From positions 1,178,001 to 1,242,000 of the forward strand of contig NZ_JNXG01000002.1 in assembly GCF_000717025.1 (NCBI RefSeq): a stretch of 64,000 nt of DNA, read 5' to 3'. A program made the translations under genes and the position numbers. The stretch's first letter is position 1, and the number at the start of each line of letters is the position of its first letter. The DNA comes from Streptomyces atroolivaceus. GTDB lineage: Bacteria; Actinomycetota; Actinomycetes; Streptomycetales; Streptomycetaceae. Below are positions 48,269 to 56,977 of this stretch, piece by piece. Below the pieces are notes generated by a model. The model made no database searches and had not been told where the DNA came from. It worked only from the letters and a program-made list of their open reading frames with translations.

Positions 48269-50488
48269 TTGGCCGCCATCGCACGCTGGTGTCTCAGACA
48301 CCGCCTCGCCGCCGTACTCATCTGGATGTTCGCCCTGGGGGGTGCGGCCACGGCGGCCGGGTTCGCGGGTTCCGCGTACTCCAACGACTACGAGGTGCCG
48401 GGCACCGAGTCGGGTCGCGCGGGCGAGCTCCTGCAGGCCGGCTTCGAGGACCTCGGCGGCGACACCGGCACCGTCGTCTGGCACACCCCCGGGTCCTCCG
48501 TCCGCGACGCCGACGTCGAGCGGACGATGACCAGGACCCTGCAGTCGATCGCCACCCTGCCCGGTGTCGGGGACGTCACCAGCCCCTACCCTCCGGCGGC
48601 TCAGGGACAGATCAGCGCGGACGGCCGCACCGCCTACGCGACGGTCACCTTCGACCACCGGGCCGGCGAGATCCCGCCGGAACGGGCGCGAGCCGTCGTC
48701 GACACCGCGAACGAGGCCGCGGGCGAAGGGCTGCAGGTCGAGCTCGGCGGCACCGCCGTAGCGCTGACCGAAGCGCCCACCCTCCATCTGAGCGAGGCCA
48801 TCGGAGTGGTCGTCGCCGCGGTCGTCCTCTTCCTCGCCTTCGGCTCGCTCGCCGCGAGTCTGCTGCCCATCGCCACGGCCCTCGTCTCCGTCGGTACGGC
48901 GTACGCGGGCATCGTCCTGCTCGGGCACGTCATGACCGTCGCCGACTTCGCGCCGATGCTGGGCATGCTCATCGGTCTCGGCGTCGGCATCGACTACGCC
49001 CTCTTCATCGTCACCCGGCACCGGCGAGGACTGCGGCGCGGCCTGTCCGTGCACGACGCGGCGCAGAACGCCGTCGCGACGACGGGGCGCGCCGTCGTCT
49101 TCGCCGGGGCCACCGTCTGCGTCGCCCTGCTGGGCATGCTCGTCCTTCGGCTCGGCTTCCTCAACGGTGTCGCGATCGCCGCCTCCCTCACCGTGGTGCT
49201 GACCGTCGCCGCCTCCGTGACCCTGCTGCCCGCACTGCTCTCCTTCATCGGCATGCGTGCCCTGAGCCGGCGTGAACGCGGGCGGCTCGCCGAGTACGGG
49301 CCGCAGAGCGAACGGCCCACCGGCTTCGCCGCCCGCTGGTCGGCCTTCGTCGAGCGGCGCCCCCGGCTGCTGGGAGCGGTCGCCGCCGCCGTCATGGCGG
49401 TGCTCGCCGTGCCCACCTTCTCCCTGCACCTGGGGACGTCCGACCAGGGCAACAATCCCGCCACCGCCACCACCCGTCAGGCGTACGACCTCCTCGCCGA
49501 CGGGTTCGGCGCCGGGGTCAACGGGCCGCTGACACTGGCCGCCCGTCTCGACGGAGCCGATGACCGGCTCGCCCTGGACGGACTGCCGGCAGTGCTGCGG
49601 GAGACCGACGGCGTCGCCTCGGTGAGCCCGGTGACCTACAACGGCAGCGGCGACACCGCGTTCCTCACCGTCGTTCCCGAGTACGCCCCACAGTCGCAGC
49701 GGACCAGCGAACTCGTCGACCGGCTGCGTCACGACGTCCTGCCGCCGACGACGGACGGCACCTCGCTCCGGATCCACGTGGGCGGGGTGACGGCCGGTTA
49801 CGACGACTTCGCCGAGATCATCATCGGCAAGCTGCCGCTCTTCGTCGGGGTGGTCGTCGGCCTCGGCTGCCTGCTCCTGCTGCTGGCCTTCCGTTCCCTC
49901 GCCGTCCCCGCCAAGGCCGCCGTGATGAACGTGGCCGCCGTGGCCGCCTCCTTCGGTGTCGTCGTCGCGGTGTTCCAGTGGGGGTGGGGGAGCGAGCTGC
50001 TGGGGCTCGGGAGCGCGGGCCCCATCGAGCCCTTCCTTCCGGTGATCATGGTCTCGGTGCTCTTCGGGCTGTCGATGGACTACCAGGTCTTCCTCGTCGG
50101 CCGGATGTACGAGGAATGGCTGGAGACCGGGGACAACCGCCGGTCGGTGCGGGTGGGCCTCGCCGAGACGGGCCGGGTGATCAACTCGGCCGCAGTGATC
50201 ATGATCTCGGTCTTTCTCGCCTTCGTCCTCAGCGGCGACCGCGTCATCGCGATGTTCGGCATCGCGCTGGCCGCAGCGGTCGCCCTCGACGCCTTCGTCC
50301 TGCGCACCCTGCTGGTGCCCGCACTGATGCACATGCTCGGGGGCGCGAACTGGTGGCTGCCCGCCCGGCTGGACCGCTTGCTCCCGCACATCAGTATCGA
50401 ACCGCCGGACCGCACGGCGCCGCATGCGAAGATCCCGGGTGAGCGCACGGGCGACGCGGACCGGACCGCGGGCCGGCGCGTTCACTGA
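48269..50488 (+). CDS. MMPL-family (RND) transporter
   Basis: A 739-aa membrane protein. TTG 48269 has AGGAG 8 nt upstream and puts the start just before the first helix; an ATG at 48176 has no ribosome site. The family structure is clear: one helix, a large extracytoplasmic domain, then five helices, duplicated. The second half contains GVDYALFIVTRHRRG-like and GLSMDYQVFLVGRMYEE segments (in part). It should export lipids or hydrophobic compounds driven by the proton gradient. Substrate unknown. The next gene starts 29 bp later. Confidence 0.92.
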   Translation: MAAIARWCLRHRLAAVLIWMFALGGAATAAGFAGSAYSNDYEVPGTESGRAGELLQAGFEDLGGDTGTVVWHTPGSSVRDADVERTMTRTLQSIATLPGVGDVTSPYPPAAQGQISADGRTAYATVTFDHRAGEIPPERARAVVDTANEAAGEGLQVELGGTAVALTEAPTLHLSEAIGVVVAAVVLFLAFGSLAASLLPIATALVSVGTAYAGIVLLGHVMTVADFAPMLGMLIGLGVGIDYALFIVTRHRRGLRRGLSVHDAAQNAVATTGRAVVFAGATVCVALLGMLVLRLGFLNGVAIAASLTVVLTVAASVTLLPALLSFIGMRALSRRERGRLAEYGPQSERPTGFAARWSAFVERRPRLLGAVAAAVMAVLAVPTFSLHLGTSDQGNNPATATTRQAYDLLADGFGAGVNGPLTLAARLDGADDRLALDGLPAVLRETDGVASVSPVTYNGSGDTAFLTVVPEYAPQSQRTSELVDRLRHDVLPPTTDGTSLRIHVGGVTAGYDDFAEIIIGKLPLFVGVVVGLGCLLLLLAFRSLAVPAKAAVMNVAAVAASFGVVVAVFQWGWGSELLGLGSAGPIEPFLPVIMVSVLFGLSMDYQVFLVGRMYEEWLETGDNRRSVRVGLAETGRVINSAAVIMISVFLAFVLSGDRVIAMFGIALAAAVALDAFVLRTLLVPALMHMLGGANWWLPARLDRLLPHISIEPPDRTAPHAKIPGERTGDADRTAGRRVH

Positions 50489-50516
50489 GACGTCACGAGG
50501 ACCGAGGAGAATCGCT

Positions 50517-51071
50517 GTGTTCACGGTGTCACTGGGGGATGACGGGGCGGAGCTCCGTCCGCTCGAACCCTGGCAGGCGGAGGAATTCCTGGCCCACATG
50601 GACCGGGCGCGCGGGCTCGTCGACCCCTGGATCCCGTTCGCCGCGGCTGCCACCGACCTCATCTCCGCACGCGCGCTGCTCCAGCGGTACGCGGACAAGC
50701 AGGCGGCCGACACCGGCCGGCTCTACGGCATCTGGCTGGACGGCACGCTGGTCGGAGGGGTCCTGTTCCGGATATTCGAGGCGGGGACGGGGAAGTGCGA
50801 GATCGGCTGCTGGCTGGAGCCGGCCGGGCAGGGGCGGGGCCTCGTCAACCGTGCGTCGAAGGTGTTGATCGACTGGGCCTTCGACGTACGGGGGATGCAC
50901 CGGGTGGAGTGGATCGCCTCCGCCGCCAACACCCGCAGCGTCGCCGCGGCCGAGCGGCTCGGGATGACGAGGGAGGGAGTGCTGCGGGAGGCCTACCTGC
51001 ACCGCGGCAGGCGGCACGACGAGGAGATCTGGGCCGTCCTGGCCTCCGAATGGCGCAAGGGACGGAGCTGA
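50517..51071 (+). CDS. GNAT acetyltransferase, RimJ/RimL type
   Basis: A 184-aa acetyl-CoA-dependent N-acetyltransferase. GTG 50517 has GAGGAGA 6 nt upstream, with the frame otherwise open further up. The coenzyme-A loop fits GCWLEPAGQGRGLVNRA (about residues 103-119); EWIASAANTRSVAAAERLGM supplies the conserved Asn and helix (in part). It is like the ribosomal-protein acetyltransferases, but substrate could be any alpha-amine. It is 29 bp after the transporter gene and probably in the same operon. Confidence 0.9.
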   Translation: MFTVSLGDDGAELRPLEPWQAEEFLAHMDRARGLVDPWIPFAAAATDLISARALLQRYADKQAADTGRLYGIWLDGTLVGGVLFRIFEAGTGKCEIGCWLEPAGQGRGLVNRASKVLIDWAFDVRGMHRVEWIASAANTRSVAAAERLGMTREGVLREAYLHRGRRHDEEIWAVLASEWRKGRS

Positions 51072-51108
51072 GGCGCCCAGTGTTAAGGAGGTTCTCATAC
51101 GGGACCCC

Positions 51109-51114
51109 TAGCGT
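51109..51114 (+). promoter_or_regulatory. candidate -10 (TAGCGT) of the Ala-rich membrane gene
   Basis: TAGCGT fits TAnnnT and ends 7 nt before ATG 51122; an AGGAGG at 51087-51092 is too far to serve the ATG. Confidence 0.4.
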
Positions 51115-51121
51115 GCGGCGC

Positions 51122-51781
51122 ATGAACACCTCCCCCTCCACTCCGACCACTGACGACACCGAGGAGAAGAAGACGGCGGACGCGACCGCCGCCGCACCGG
51201 ACCTGACCAAGAAGGCCGGCTCCACGGAAGACGCCGTTCCGGCCGACGCGGCACACGGCGTGCCCGCGTCGGACGTGACCGCCATGGACGTGGCCGCGAC
51301 CGACGCGGCCGCGGAGGACGGCCTCGAGGTCGAGCTGGAGCCCGACCCCTACGACGAGGCCGAAGCCGCCGCGGCCGCCGGGGTCGGTACCGGAGCCGCG
51401 GCCGTCGTGGCCGCCGCACTCGGCATCGTCTCGCTCTCGGGCGCGTGGACCGGCCGCGTCGCCGCCGAGCGCGAGACCCTGATCGGCCAGATCAAGACCT
51501 CCGGCGGCGGCGGCAGCGCCGCCCAGCAGATCTCCGAGCTCTACGGCGACGCCTGGCACAGCACGGCCCTCGTCAACGGGCTCTTCGCGCTGCTCGCCCT
51601 GATCGTCGGCGTCTTCGTCCTGGTCCGGCCCGCCTTCGGTACCCCCTCCCTCCGTCCGATGGCCGGCTGGGTCCGCTCCGTCGCCACGGCCGGCATCGCG
51701 CTCGGCGTGCTCGGCCTGCTGATCTCCGTGGGCATGTACCTCGACCTCTTCGTCGCACTGCCGTCCGCCGCCGGCGGCTGA
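51122..51781 (+). CDS. Ala/Asp/Glu-rich N-terminus plus three-helix membrane protein
   Basis: A 219-aa protein. Residues 1-85 are acidic, Ala/Thr-rich and probably disordered. Then three hydrophobic segments (about 87-107, 153-172, 185-207) predict a membrane domain. The pattern resembles uncharacterised actinobacterial small membrane proteins. The ATG is chosen; GTG 51113 is an alternative in frame. No known catalytic motif. It precedes the LuxR region; a hairpin beginning at 51878 could end its transcript. Confidence 0.7.
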   Translation: MNTSPSTPTTDDTEEKKTADATAAAPDLTKKAGSTEDAVPADAAHGVPASDVTAMDVAATDAAAEDGLEVELEPDPYDEAEAAAAAGVGTGAAAVVAAALGIVSLSGAWTGRVAAERETLIGQIKTSGGGGSAAQQISELYGDAWHSTALVNGLFALLALIVGVFVLVRPAFGTPSLRPMAGWVRSVATAGIALGVLGLLISVGMYLDLFVALPSAAGG

Positions 51782-51877
51782 GGCCCCGGCGGCAGCCGCG
51801 TAAGGCATCCGAAGCCCGGGCCTAAGGCACCCCGCCCGCGCAGATGCGGCACTCGCCCGATGCGGCGGCACCCCCTT

Positions 51878-51928
51878 GCGGACGAGAGTGGGGACACGGC
51901 AGAAGCCGTGCCACCACTCTCGTTCCGC
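51878..51928 (+). other. long hairpin directly before the 57-residue gene
   Basis: GCGG plus ACGAGAGTGG (51878-51891) pairs with CCACTCTCGT and CCGC (51914-51928, one bulged base). An inner 6-bp stem (CACGGC 51895-51900 with 51905-51910) closes on an AGAA tetraloop. It ends about 4 nt before the ribosome site (GGGAGAAG) and could be a terminator for the gene at 51122 or a translation-control element. Confidence 0.65.
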
Positions 51929-51943
51929 ACCAGGGAGAAGACG

Positions 51944-52117
51944 ATGTACGAGTACGAACTCCACCAGCTCACCGTCGCCGAGCTGATTCGCAGGGCCGAT
52001 CAGCAGCGCACCGTCCGTCAGGCTGTGCTCGCCCGCCGCGCCGCCCGCCGTGCTGGACACCACGACACCGAAGGGCGGGTGGGGAGGAACCGGAGCTGGT
52101 TCGTCCGCGCCGCGTAG
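51944..52117 (+). CDS. 57-residue basic protein before the LuxR gene
   Basis: ATG 51944 has GGGAGAAG 5 nt upstream. The protein has an N-terminal MYEYELHQ, a helical region rich in Arg/Ala (IRRADQQRTVRQAVLARRAA in part) and a basic C-terminus ending NRSWFVRAA. It looks like a small amphipathic or nucleic-acid-binding peptide; from memory related short paralogues are scattered in Streptomyces. Its stop lies 3 bp before the alternative start (52120) of the LuxR gene, so the two are probably co-transcribed. Function unknown. Confidence 0.72.
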   Translation: MYEYELHQLTVAELIRRADQQRTVRQAVLARRAARRAGHHDTEGRVGRNRSWFVRAA

Positions 52118-52167
52118 CGATGGACGGCCGGCGAAAATCGGTCGCGGGGGTGCCGTACGCGTATGCG

Positions 52168-55100
52168 ATGCTCAGCGACGTGGAGACCAACACCGTCAGC
52201 CCCGTCTTCGTCGGCCGTGCCGGTGAACTCGCCGCGCTCACCGAGACGCTGGCTCGCGCCGCTGCCGGAGAACCACAGGCCCTGCTCCTCGGTGGCGAAG
52301 CGGGCGTGGGCAAGACCCGGCTGGTCGAGGAGTTCATCACGGCGGCCCGCCGACGCGGGGCCGTCGTGGCCGTCGGCGGGTGCGTGGAGATCGGGGCCGA
52401 CGGCCTGCCCTACGCCCCGTTCGCCACGGCGCTCCGCGCCCTGCGCCGTGCGATGCCGGAGGAACTGACCGAGGCGCTGGCCGGGCAGGAGGGCGAGCTC
52501 GCCCGCCTGCTGCCCGAACTGGGCGAGGCCGACAGGGCGCCCAACGACGAGCACGGCACCGCACGGCTCTTCGAACTCGCCGCCCGGCTGCTGGAACGCC
52601 TCTCGGCCGCTCGCACGGTCGTCCTCGTCCTGGAGGACCTGCACTGGGCCGACGCCTCCACGCGTCACCTGCTCGCCTACCTCTTCCGCACGCTGCGCAG
52701 CGGGCGCCTCGTCGTCATCGGTACGTACCGCGCCGACGACGTCCACCGCCGCCACCCCCTGCGCCCGCTCCTTGCCGAGCTCGACCGGCTCCGCACCGTC
52801 CGCCGTATCGAGCTCGACCGCTTCAGCCGAGCCGAGGTCGGCCGGCAGCTCGCCGGAATCCTCGCGGCGGTACCCGACCCCGCGCTGGTCGACGACATCT
52901 TCGAGCGGTCCGACGGCAACGCCTTCTTCGTCGAGGAACTCGCCCGCAGCCTGGAGTGCTGCGGCGACAGCTCCGGGCTCTCCGACTCGCTGCGTGATCT
53001 CCTCCTCGTACGTGTCGAGGCGTTGCCCGAGGACGCCCAGCGGGTTGCCCGGATCATCGCCGAGGGGGGCTCCACGGTCGAACACCCGCTCCTCGCCGCC
53101 GTCGCGGGCCTCGCCGAGGACGACCTCGACGAAGCCCTGCGTGCGGCGGTCGGAGCCAACCTGCTGCTGCCCGCCCCGGACACCGAGGGATACCGCTTCC
53201 GGCACTCCCTCGTCCGCGAGGCCGTCAGCGACGACCTGCTTCCGGGCGAACGCACGCGCCTCAACCGCCGCTACGCCGAGGCGCTGGAGAACGACCCGTC
53301 ACTCGTGCGCACCGACGAGCGCGCCGCACGGCTCGCCAGCTACTGGTACGCCGCGCACGACGCGGTCAAGGCGTTGCCCGCGGTGCTCCAGGCATCGGTG
53401 GAGGCCCGGCGCCGCTTCGCGTACAGCGAGCAACTCAGGCTGCTGGAGAGAGCGATGGAACTCTGGGACGACGTTCCCGACACGGTGCGCGCCACCCTGC
53501 GGCCGCTCGACCACGCCGAGGCCTACCCGGGGTGCGGCTGCGCACCGGACGCGGACCCGCTGCGCTACCTCGACCTGATGGCCGAGGCCACGGTGGCCGC
53601 CCGCTTCGGCGGAGACCGCGAACGGGCCCTGGCCATCGCGAAGAAGGCCCTGCGCATCCTGGACAAGGACAGGGATCCGCTGCGCGCGGCGTGGTACTGG
53701 GTGCAGCGTTCCCTGCTGATGCAGAGCCTCTCCCGCGGCGACGGCCGGCAGGAACTGGCCACCGCCGAGGACCTGGTGCGGGGCCTTCAGCCGTCCGCTG
53801 TCCACGCCGACGTCCTGGCGGCGGTCGCCAGCTGGGGTGCCCTGCACAGGCCCGGGCCCGAGACACTGGTAGCGGCCGACAGGGCCGTGGAGTACGCCCG
53901 GCTCGTCGGCGAGGAGTCCATCGAACTGCACGCCAGGCTCACGCGCGGCTGGCTCACGATCGACGCGGGCGAGGTGGAGGAAGGCGTCGCCGAGATGTAC
54001 GCCGTCCGGGACCGGTCGGAGGAACTGCACCTGGTGGGCGTCATGAGCCGTGCCGCCATCAATCTGCCCTCCTCGCTCGAATCCACCGGCCGCTCCCTGG
54101 AAGCGGTGAAGGCAGCCGACCACGGCATCGAGATCTGCCACGGCCACGGGCTCCCCGAGTCGGAAGCCTGGGTACGCGCCAACCAGGCGCAGTCCTACTT
54201 CTCGCTCGGGCGGTGGGAGGAGAGCCGGGCGGCGGCGGACGCGGCGGCCCCACTGGCCCGGTCCCGTAAGGCGAACGGGCTCGTAGCCGCCCGCCGCACG
54301 GATCTGGCCCTGGCCCGCGGTGACTTCGAGGAGGCCGGGGAGCAACTGGCACTGAACCGCCGCCATCTCGGCCTCCACGACCCGCAGCCGCAGCACCTGA
54401 TCTGTCCGGTCCGGCACGCCATGACCCTCGCGGCACAGCAAGGCCGGCTCCCCGAGGCGCGGGCCATGTTCGAGGCACAGTCCGACCTCGGGCTGCCGCC
54501 GGGAACCCAGCGGTACTCCTTGCCGCTGCTCCACGCCGCCGCCGCGATCGAGGCCGACGCACGGGGTCTGCCCGCCACGGATCCCGGACGGCCGGCGGTC
54601 CTCGACCGGATCCGGGGCCACCTCAAGCGGCTGCCGATGCTGGTGCCCGTCTGGGCCGCCTACGGCGTGCTGATCGAGGCGGATCTTGCCAGGGCGGAAG
54701 GCGCTGACACCCCGGACCACTGGTGCCGGGCCGCCACGGCCTTCGCTCCGCTCCGGCGCCCCTACGAGCTGGCCCAGATACGCCACCACTGGGCGGAAGC
54801 GATACTCACCGCCTCCGGCGACCGGACGCCGGCGGCGGGACTTCTGCGCGATGCCCACACGGTGGCGGCACGGCTCGGCGCGCGTCCGCTCGCGGAAAGC
54901 ATCGAGCTGCTGGCAGGCCGGGCACGGATCCCGCTCGCCGGGCCGGGCGGCGCGTCCGAGGACGCAGCCGCTCGGCCCGCCGCGGAACCCGCCCCCGCGG
55001 TGGACGTGATCGTGTCGTTCGGGCTCACCTCGCGGGAACAGGAGGTGCACCGGCTGGTCGCGGCGGGATACACGAACCGCCGGATCGCGGAAGAGCTGTA

Positions 55101-55218
55101 CATCTCGCCGAAGACCGCCAGCGTGCACGTGTCCAATATCCTGGCCAAGCTGAGCGTCTCCAGCCGTGGCGAGGCGGCCGCCCTGGCACACCGGTTCCGG
55201 CTGTACACGGCGGGGTGA
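52168..55218 (+). CDS. large LuxR-family regulator with AAA ATPase domain
   Basis: A 1016-aa protein of the LAL/AfsR-like type from ATG 52168; ATG 52120 is an alternative. An N-terminal P-loop (GGEAGVGKTRLVEEF, about residues 40-54) with Walker B (LVLEDLHWADAS), then a long helical TPR-like middle part (about 400-900) and a C-terminal LuxR HTH (LTSREQEVHRLVAAGYTNR and ISPKTASVHVSNIL in part, about 952-1010). ATP-driven oligomerisation may control DNA binding. The target genes are not apparent; the 57-residue gene immediately upstream may be the partner or co-regulated product. Confidence 0.9.
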   Translation: MLSDVETNTVSPVFVGRAGELAALTETLARAAAGEPQALLLGGEAGVGKTRLVEEFITAARRRGAVVAVGGCVEIGADGLPYAPFATALRALRRAMPEELTEALAGQEGELARLLPELGEADRAPNDEHGTARLFELAARLLERLSAARTVVLVLEDLHWADASTRHLLAYLFRTLRSGRLVVIGTYRADDVHRRHPLRPLLAELDRLRTVRRIELDRFSRAEVGRQLAGILAAVPDPALVDDIFERSDGNAFFVEELARSLECCGDSSGLSDSLRDLLLVRVEALPEDAQRVARIIAEGGSTVEHPLLAAVAGLAEDDLDEALRAAVGANLLLPAPDTEGYRFRHSLVREAVSDDLLPGERTRLNRRYAEALENDPSLVRTDERAARLASYWYAAHDAVKALPAVLQASVEARRRFAYSEQLRLLERAMELWDDVPDTVRATLRPLDHAEAYPGCGCAPDADPLRYLDLMAEATVAARFGGDRERALAIAKKALRILDKDRDPLRAAWYWVQRSLLMQSLSRGDGRQELATAEDLVRGLQPSAVHADVLAAVASWGALHRPGPETLVAADRAVEYARLVGEESIELHARLTRGWLTIDAGEVEEGVAEMYAVRDRSEELHLVGVMSRAAINLPSSLESTGRSLEAVKAADHGIEICHGHGLPESEAWVRANQAQSYFSLGRWEESRAAADAAAPLARSRKANGLVAARRTDLALARGDFEEAGEQLALNRRHLGLHDPQPQHLICPVRHAMTLAAQQGRLPEARAMFEAQSDLGLPPGTQRYSLPLLHAAAAIEADARGLPATDPGRPAVLDRIRGHLKRLPMLVPVWAAYGVLIEADLARAEGADTPDHWCRAATAFAPLRRPYELAQIRHHWAEAILTASGDRTPAAGLLRDAHTVAARLGARPLAESIELLAGRARIPLAGPGGASEDAAARPAAEPAPAVDVIVSFGLTSREQEVHRLVAAGYTNRRIAEELYISPKTASVHVSNILAKLSVSSRGEAAALAHRFRLYTAG

Positions 55219-55221
55219 GAC

Positions 55222-55238
55222 CGGGGCCCGGGGCCCCG
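55222..55238. terminator. short hairpin between converging genes
   Basis: CGGGGCC (55222-55228) pairs with 55232-55238 around a 3-nt loop, right after the LuxR stop and before the end of the converging DUF6191 gene. It could act on both strands. Confidence 0.5.
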
Positions 55239-55241
55239 CTC

Positions 55242-55529
55242 TCAAGCGCCGGTCCGGTCCTGATCCGGCCGGTCCCGATCCGGTAGGTCCCGGCTGTCGC
55301 CGGGCGGAGTGCGATCCGCGCGGCCGTCGCCGCCCTGCCTCGTCCCACCGTCAGGCCGGCCGGCCTCGGGCGGTGGGCGGAGGAGCGTCACCTTGCCGGA
55401 GGTGAGGTCTATCGGGCCCCGAGCCGGGTCGCCGATGCCCAGGTCCACCCGGCTGAGCTCAAGCCGCTTCTGCTCCTCGGCCGTGTGCTTACGGCCCGGC
55501 GCGAACAGTTCCTCGAAGAAGCTGAACAC
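55242..55529 (-). CDS. DUF6191-type small protein
   Basis: A 95-aa protein from GTG 55529 (GGAGGGAG 8 nt upstream; ATG 55550 is the longer alternative). Features: FSFFEELFAPGRKHTAEEQKR region (in part), LSRVDLG, and GPIDLTSGKVTLL. The C-terminus is Asp/Arg/Pro-rich and probably disordered. The family role is unknown. It converges with the LuxR gene. Confidence 0.75.
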   Translation of the reverse strand: MFSFFEELFAPGRKHTAEEQKRLELSRVDLGIGDPARGPIDLTSGKVTLLRPPPEAGRPDGGTRQGGDGRADRTPPGDSRDLPDRDRPDQDRTGA

Positions 55530-55602
55530 CCGCTGTGCTCCCTCCGGCATCCCACCCGCCGGTGTCGGTACCGCCGGCCGGCCTGACGCGCCCCGGTCGC
55601 CG

Positions 55603-56784
55603 CTACCGCACCTTCAGGAGCAGGATGCGGTCGTCACCCGACTTCACGGTGCCACGGCCGTCCGTGTTGCTCGTGACCAGCCACAGCTTGTCGCCACCTG
55701 CGGCGAGCACCGTGCGCAGACGGCCGTACTTCCCCTCCAGGAACGCCTGGGGGTCGGCAAGTGGTTCCCCGTCCGCCTTGTCCGACAGGGGGATGCGCCA
55801 GAGTCGCTCGCCCCGCAGCCCCGCCATCCAGATCGATCCCTCGGCATACGCGATCCCGCTCGGCGAAGCCTCGGAGGTCTTCCACTGGGCCACCGGATCG
55901 ACGAAGCCGGACTTCTTCTCCTTGCCCTCCGCCTCGGGCCAGCCGTAGTTTCTGCCCGGCTCGATCAGATTCAGCTCGTCCCAGGTGTTCTGGCCGAATT
56001 CCGCCGCCCAGAGCCGCTTCCCGCCGTCCCAGGCCAGGCCCTGTACATTGCGGTGCCCGTACGAATAGACCAGCGAGTCGGCCTCGGGATTGCCGTGCAC
56101 CGGCTCGCCGTCAGGTGTCATCCGCAGGATCTTTCCCGAGGGGGACGAGGTGTCCTGGGACAGACCCGTGTCACCCGTCTCGCCCGTACCCACGTAGAGC
56201 ATGCGGTCGGGCCCGAACGCGATCCGCCCCCCGTTGTGGACGGAGCCCTTCGGGATCCCCCGAAGGACGGTGTCCGGTGCGCCCAGCTGCTGGCCTGCGG
56301 GCTTCTTCTCGTCGTACAGAAGGCGGGCGACGCGGTTGTCGGACTCGGTGGTGAAGTACGCGTAGATCAGATGGTCCGCGCCGAAGGTCGGGGCGACGGC
56401 GAGGCCCAGCAGACCGCCCTCACCCGCCGGAGCGACCCCCGGCACCGAGCCCAGCAGTGTCTTCCTGCCGCTCTCCCCGTCGATCCTCGTGATCGTCGCT
56501 TCGTCACGTGAGGCGACCAGCAAGTCACCGCCGGGCAGCGCCGCGAGGCCCCACGGAGACGCGAGGCCGTCCGTGAGCGTCTTCACCACCTCGACGGAGC
56601 CCTTGGCCGGGGGCAGGTCCGCCGACGGGCTCGCCGAGGCCGGGGGCGCGGACGTGGCGCTCGCCGGGGGAGAGGAGGCATCCTCACCGGCCGCCGGGCC
56701 GTCATCGGACGAACAGGCGGACAGCAGGAGGGAAGCCGAGGCGAGCAGGGCCACGACCCCCTTGCGCAGCACGGGAGTTTGCAC
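55603..56784 (-). CDS. PQQ-type glucose/sorbosone dehydrogenase lipoprotein
   Basis: A 393-aa secreted enzyme-like lipoprotein. GTG 56784 has AAGGA 8 nt upstream. The signal has a lipobox (LLSAC), followed by an Ala/Ser/Pro-rich spacer (about 30 residues) and a six-blade beta-propeller: the family segments LASPWGLAALPGGDLLV (in part), GGLLGLAV, GGRIAFGPDRMLYVGTG (in part), YGHRNVQGL and NYGWPEAEG. The propeller fold is firm; sugar oxidation and PQQ use are inferred from family, and Streptomyces generally have no PQQ synthesis here. Confidence 0.86.
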   Translation of the reverse strand: MQTPVLRKGVVALLASASLLLSACSSDDGPAAGEDASSPPASATSAPPASASPSADLPPAKGSVEVVKTLTDGLASPWGLAALPGGDLLVASRDEATITRIDGESGRKTLLGSVPGVAPAGEGGLLGLAVAPTFGADHLIYAYFTTESDNRVARLLYDEKKPAGQQLGAPDTVLRGIPKGSVHNGGRIAFGPDRMLYVGTGETGDTGLSQDTSSPSGKILRMTPDGEPVHGNPEADSLVYSYGHRNVQGLAWDGGKRLWAAEFGQNTWDELNLIEPGRNYGWPEAEGKEKKSGFVDPVAQWKTSEASPSGIAYAEGSIWMAGLRGERLWRIPLSDKADGEPLADPQAFLEGKYGRLRTVLAAGGDKLWLVTSNTDGRGTVKSGDDRILLLKVR

Positions 56785-56977
56785 AGCACCGATCCTTTCG
56801 ACGGTCGCACGACTACTGTTCTTACACCGACGCCCCGCCTCGGGTTCCCGATCTTCGCCAATTCTCCCGCCGCGGAGCCGGTCCCACGACGCGAGTGGCC
56901 GGTACCACGGCCCGCGGATCAGTCCCGCGACCCTGCCCGCAGGCCCCGGGACCCGAGGAGCAGTCCCGACCCGAGGA

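Noticed and set aside
48197..50713. An 838-codon minus-strand open frame across the MMPL transporter.
   Set aside because: Composition is Gly/Asp/Glu/Arg-rich with no motif, and the plus strand encodes a clear transporter.
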